8,588 bases of DNA, from positions 1 to 8,588 of the forward strand of contig JAADFS010000167.1 of assembly GCA_013152795.1 (NCBI GenBank), given 5' to 3'. A model generated the notes under the pieces. That model had not been told where the DNA came from, did no database searches, and worked only from the letters and a program-made list of their open reading frames with translations. This DNA is from Deferribacteres bacterium. GTDB taxonomy: Bacteria; Nitrospirota; Thermodesulfovibrionia; UBA6902. This document shows positions 6,865 through 8,588 of the stretch, piece by piece (position 1 is the first letter of the stretch; every line of letters starts with the position of its first letter). A program made the translations under genes and the position numbers.

Positions 6865-6898
6865 AAAAATACCGCCGGCGGGGCAGACTCCTCTGCCC
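6865..6898 (-). terminator. Probable terminator of the small HTH gene
   Basis: On the minus strand a 7-bp stem GGGCAGA/TCTGCCC (6898-6892 with 6887-6881, 4-base loop) is followed by the self-complementary CCGCCGGCGG (6881-6872) and then TATTTTTA, with five T at 6869-6865. It lies 20 bp after the HTH stop codon and just upstream of the amidotransferase -10 element. This suggests that the two genes are separate transcription units. Confidence 0.5.
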
Positions 6899-6917
6899 GT
6901 TTATGCAACATTAAGGT

Positions 6918-7103
6918 TTATTTCCAGCCGCTTCTCTTGATCCTGATATTGTATTTCTGTATTTTGTATCCTATCATCCGTTCCGTGATACCGAGGTACT
7001 TCGCCGCCCGTGCCTTGACCCAGTCACACTTCTTAAGGGCCTTGATTATTTCCTCCCTCTCCATGTCTTCCACTTTGTCCTTCAACGAGACCATGTATTG
7101 CAC
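6918..7103 (-). CDS. Small Fis-type helix-turn-helix protein, like the NifA C-terminal DNA-binding domain
   Basis: The product is 61 residues from GTG 7103, or 58 from ATG 7094. It is almost entirely one Fis/NtrC-type HTH: SLKDKVEDMEREEIIKAL is the usual helix leading into the domain, and KARAAKYLGITERMIGYKI is the HTH. The GITERMIGYKIQKYNI part is closest in style to NifA-type sigma-54 activators. In those proteins this is the last domain behind a GAF and an AAA+ ATPase domain; here neither exists, and the 132 bp up to amtB cannot hold them. It is either a stand-alone DNA-binding peptide, able to dimerise on an activator's sites, or the remnant of a deleted activator. The reading frame is clean and the domain residues intact, which favours a recently or still functional gene. 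There is no Shine-Dalgarno before either start; a sigma-54-like promoter ends almost at ATG 7094. Confidence 0.6.
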   Translation of the reverse strand: MQYMVSLKDKVEDMEREEIIKALKKCDWVKARAAKYLGITERMIGYKIQKYNIRIKRSGWK

Positions 7104-7106
7104 ATA

Positions 7107-7121
7107 GCGAAAATCATGCCA
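7107..7121 (-). promoter_or_regulatory. Sigma-54 (-24/-12) promoter-like site before the HTH gene
   Basis: The minus strand reads TGGCATGATTTTCGCT from 7121. It compares with the sigma-54 consensus TGGCAC-N5-TTGC: GG and GC have the correct spacing, TGGCA is perfect, and TTGC is TCGC. Transcription would start near 7096-7095, next to ATG 7094, giving a nearly leaderless message. The surrounding 132 bp hold no clear NifA (TGT-N10-ACA) or NtrC enhancer site and no terminator after amtB. A single match of this kind can arise by chance. Confidence 0.4.
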
Positions 7122-7235
7122 GGTGTAACATGTTGATTTTCAATGAAACCACAGCACAGACAGGTACAATTATGTAGCTCTTGATACTATTTTGTAGACA
7201 GGGTGCATCCTGCCGCCGCACTTGCCTGCATGTGC

Positions 7236-8540
7236 TTAAAGGAAATAACCCTCCTCGCCGTGCTGGGAGATGTCAAGTCCCTGGATCTCGCTTTCCTTGT
7301 CGACCCTCAGGCCTGCAATGATATCGACCGCCTTCAGTATGGCAAGGCTTACAACAAAGGAATAGACCGCCACCACGGCTACCGCGGTCACCTGGATTGC
7401 AAGCTGTTTCGCGTTGCCGAAGAAGAGGCCGTTGACGCCGTTGATCGCCGCGGATGCAAAGAGGCCCGCGCCGATGGTGCCGATTATGCCGCCTATGCCG
7501 TGGACACCGAATGCGTCGAGGGAGTCATCGTAGCCGAAGCGTGTTTTGGCGTTCAGGGCTGCATAGCATAAACCGCCTGCTGCAATCCCTATAACCAGTG
7601 CGGACATGGGCCCCACAAATCCCGCCGCCGGGGTGATGGTGGCGAGACCCGCGATTGCACCTGTTGCGGCCCCGAACATGGTCGGCTTTCCGCGGTGTAT
7701 CCACTCCATGATCATCCAGGTGAGAGTGGCTGCCACGGCCCCTGTATGAGTCGTGACAAAGGCCATTGTGCTCAGCTCTCCGGAGGACAGGGCGCTTCCG
7801 GCATTGAATCCGAACCATCCGAACCACAGCAGCCCTGCGCCGAGCACGGTCATCGGGAGATTGTGCGGTGGCATGGCCTCCTCGAGATAGCCCTTTCTCT
7901 TTCCTATGTATAACGCCGCCGCCAGGGCGGAGATTCCTGATGTAAGGTGCACGACCAGGCCCCCGGCAAAGTCAAGCACTCCGATGTCACCCATCCATCC
8001 ACCGCCCCATATCCAGTGGCAGACAGGGTTGTATATCAGGGTCGTCCATAGCAGGATAAAAATAATGTATGCCGAGAATTTCATCCTTTCCGCAAAGGCC
8101 CCGCTGATAAGCGCGGGGGTTATAACAGCGAACATGGCCTGGTAGATCATGAATGCGAGGTGCGGCACAGTGGGGGCATAAGCCGACGGTTCAAGCCCGA
8201 CTCCCCGTAACCCTATCCAGTCCAGCCCCCCGATAAAGCCGCCGATGTCCGGCCCGAAGGACAGGGAGTAACCGATGAATATCCACTGCAGGCTGATCAC
8301 GGCTATCGCGATAAAGCTGTGCATCAGTGTCCCGAGGATATTCTTGCGCCTCACCATTCCTCCGTAGAAGAGGGCGAGTCCCGGGGTCATGAGCATCACC
8401 AGGGCCGCGGATACGAGAATCCACGCCGTGTCCCCTGTGTCCACTCCCGGCGGCTCACCCGCAAAGGCGGTGCCGCAGAGTGCAAGGAGCGACACGGGCA
8501 GAATGGATACCGGACGAATTACTGCAGAAACTGTTTTCAT
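7236..8540 (-). CDS. amtB: Ammonium transporter AmtB
   Basis: This 434-residue inner-membrane ammonium channel is complete. A signal peptide is likely, with hydrophobic residues 11-26 and an AFA|GE site near residue 27, followed by about eleven membrane segments, as usual for bacterial Amt proteins. Key pore residues are present by alignment with E. coli AmtB: Phe137 (FAVIT, outer gate), Asp190 (LDFAGG), the twin histidines His198 (VVHLTSG) and His347 (GVHGIGG), and Phe245 and Ser249 (WFGFNAGS). The C-terminal tail LDISQHGEEGYF is the conserved cytoplasmic segment that contacts the PII protein GlnK. No PII gene follows; it may lie upstream, outside the window, or elsewhere. The ATG at 8540 has a ribosome site (GGGAGG) eight bases upstream. 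The promoter must be beyond 8588 or within the 48 bp seen, where I find no clear sigma-54 or sigma-70 element. Confidence 0.97.
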   Translation of the reverse strand: MKTVSAVIRPVSILPVSLLALCGTAFAGEPPGVDTGDTAWILVSAALVMLMTPGLALFYGGMVRRKNILGTLMHSFIAIAVISLQWIFIGYSLSFGPDIGGFIGGLDWIGLRGVGLEPSAYAPTVPHLAFMIYQAMFAVITPALISGAFAERMKFSAYIIFILLWTTLIYNPVCHWIWGGGWMGDIGVLDFAGGLVVHLTSGISALAAALYIGKRKGYLEEAMPPHNLPMTVLGAGLLWFGWFGFNAGSALSSGELSTMAFVTTHTGAVAATLTWMIMEWIHRGKPTMFGAATGAIAGLATITPAAGFVGPMSALVIGIAAGGLCYAALNAKTRFGYDDSLDAFGVHGIGGIIGTIGAGLFASAAINGVNGLFFGNAKQLAIQVTAVAVVAVYSFVVSLAILKAVDIIAGLRVDKESEIQGLDISQHGEEGYFL

Positions 8541-8548
8541 AAGACAAG

Positions 8549-8554
8549 CCTCCC
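8549..8554 (-). promoter_or_regulatory. Shine-Dalgarno of amtB
   Basis: GGGAGG on the minus strand ends eight bases before ATG 8540 and supports that start, which also gives a complete signal peptide. Confidence 0.75.
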
Positions 8555-8588
8555 GGGTACTGAGTCATTAAGCGGAGTAATAATCCGG

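Noticed and set aside
6859..6875. TGGCATAAAAATACCGC on the plus strand as a sigma-54 promoter
   Set aside because: The -12 GC is not at the required distance and no plus-strand gene follows.
7203..7571. Plus-strand open frame opposite the amtB 3' end
   Set aside because: It is antisense to the conserved AmtB C-terminal region, with no recognisable domain or convincing start signal.

Overview
The window looks like a chromosomal segment of a Gram-negative-type bacterium of moderately high GC content. The type I glutamine synthetase, the SWIM/SNF2 helicase, the MEMO-family protein and the short intergenic repeats would suit Nitrospirota or a deltaproteobacterial lineage such as Desulfobacterota. 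That placement is inference from protein style only; no rRNA or other firm marker is present.

Layout, left to right. Positions 1-131 are intergenic, with a 7-bp tandem repeat and one copy of a dispersed repeat. Positions 132-935 (+) encode a MEMO/AmmeMemoRadiSam system B protein. Positions 958-4413 (-), convergent with it, encode a 1151-residue SWIM zinc-finger SNF2 helicase. From 4448 to 8540 everything is on the minus strand and concerns nitrogen. In transcription order this is amtB (ammonium channel, 8540-7236), a tiny Fis-type HTH gene resembling the C-terminus of NifA (7103-6918), a class I glutamine amidotransferase (6788-6101) and glnA (5911-4504 ancestrally). The SNF2 gene follows behind a strong terminator and has its own promoter.

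AmtB imports ammonium, GlnA fixes it into glutamine, and the amidotransferase would use glutamine as an amide donor or hydrolyse it. The HTH peptide and a sigma-54-like site upstream of it suggest nitrogen control, but this is inferred. No PII gene (glnB/glnK) lies in the window.

The most notable point is that two of these genes are broken as written. glnA has lost its conserved C-terminus to a frameshift (best explained by an 8-bp deletion at 4609/4610). The amidotransferase has a frame break near 6677 that separates the first 37 codons from the catalytic part. Each could be a real mutation or an assembly or sequencing error. I found no convincing new multi-gene system, mobile element, CRISPR array or RNA gene. 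The items worth a second look are the glnA break, the orphan NifA-like HTH with its sigma-54-like promoter, the phased repeats before glnA, and a probably leaderless SNF2 transcript.
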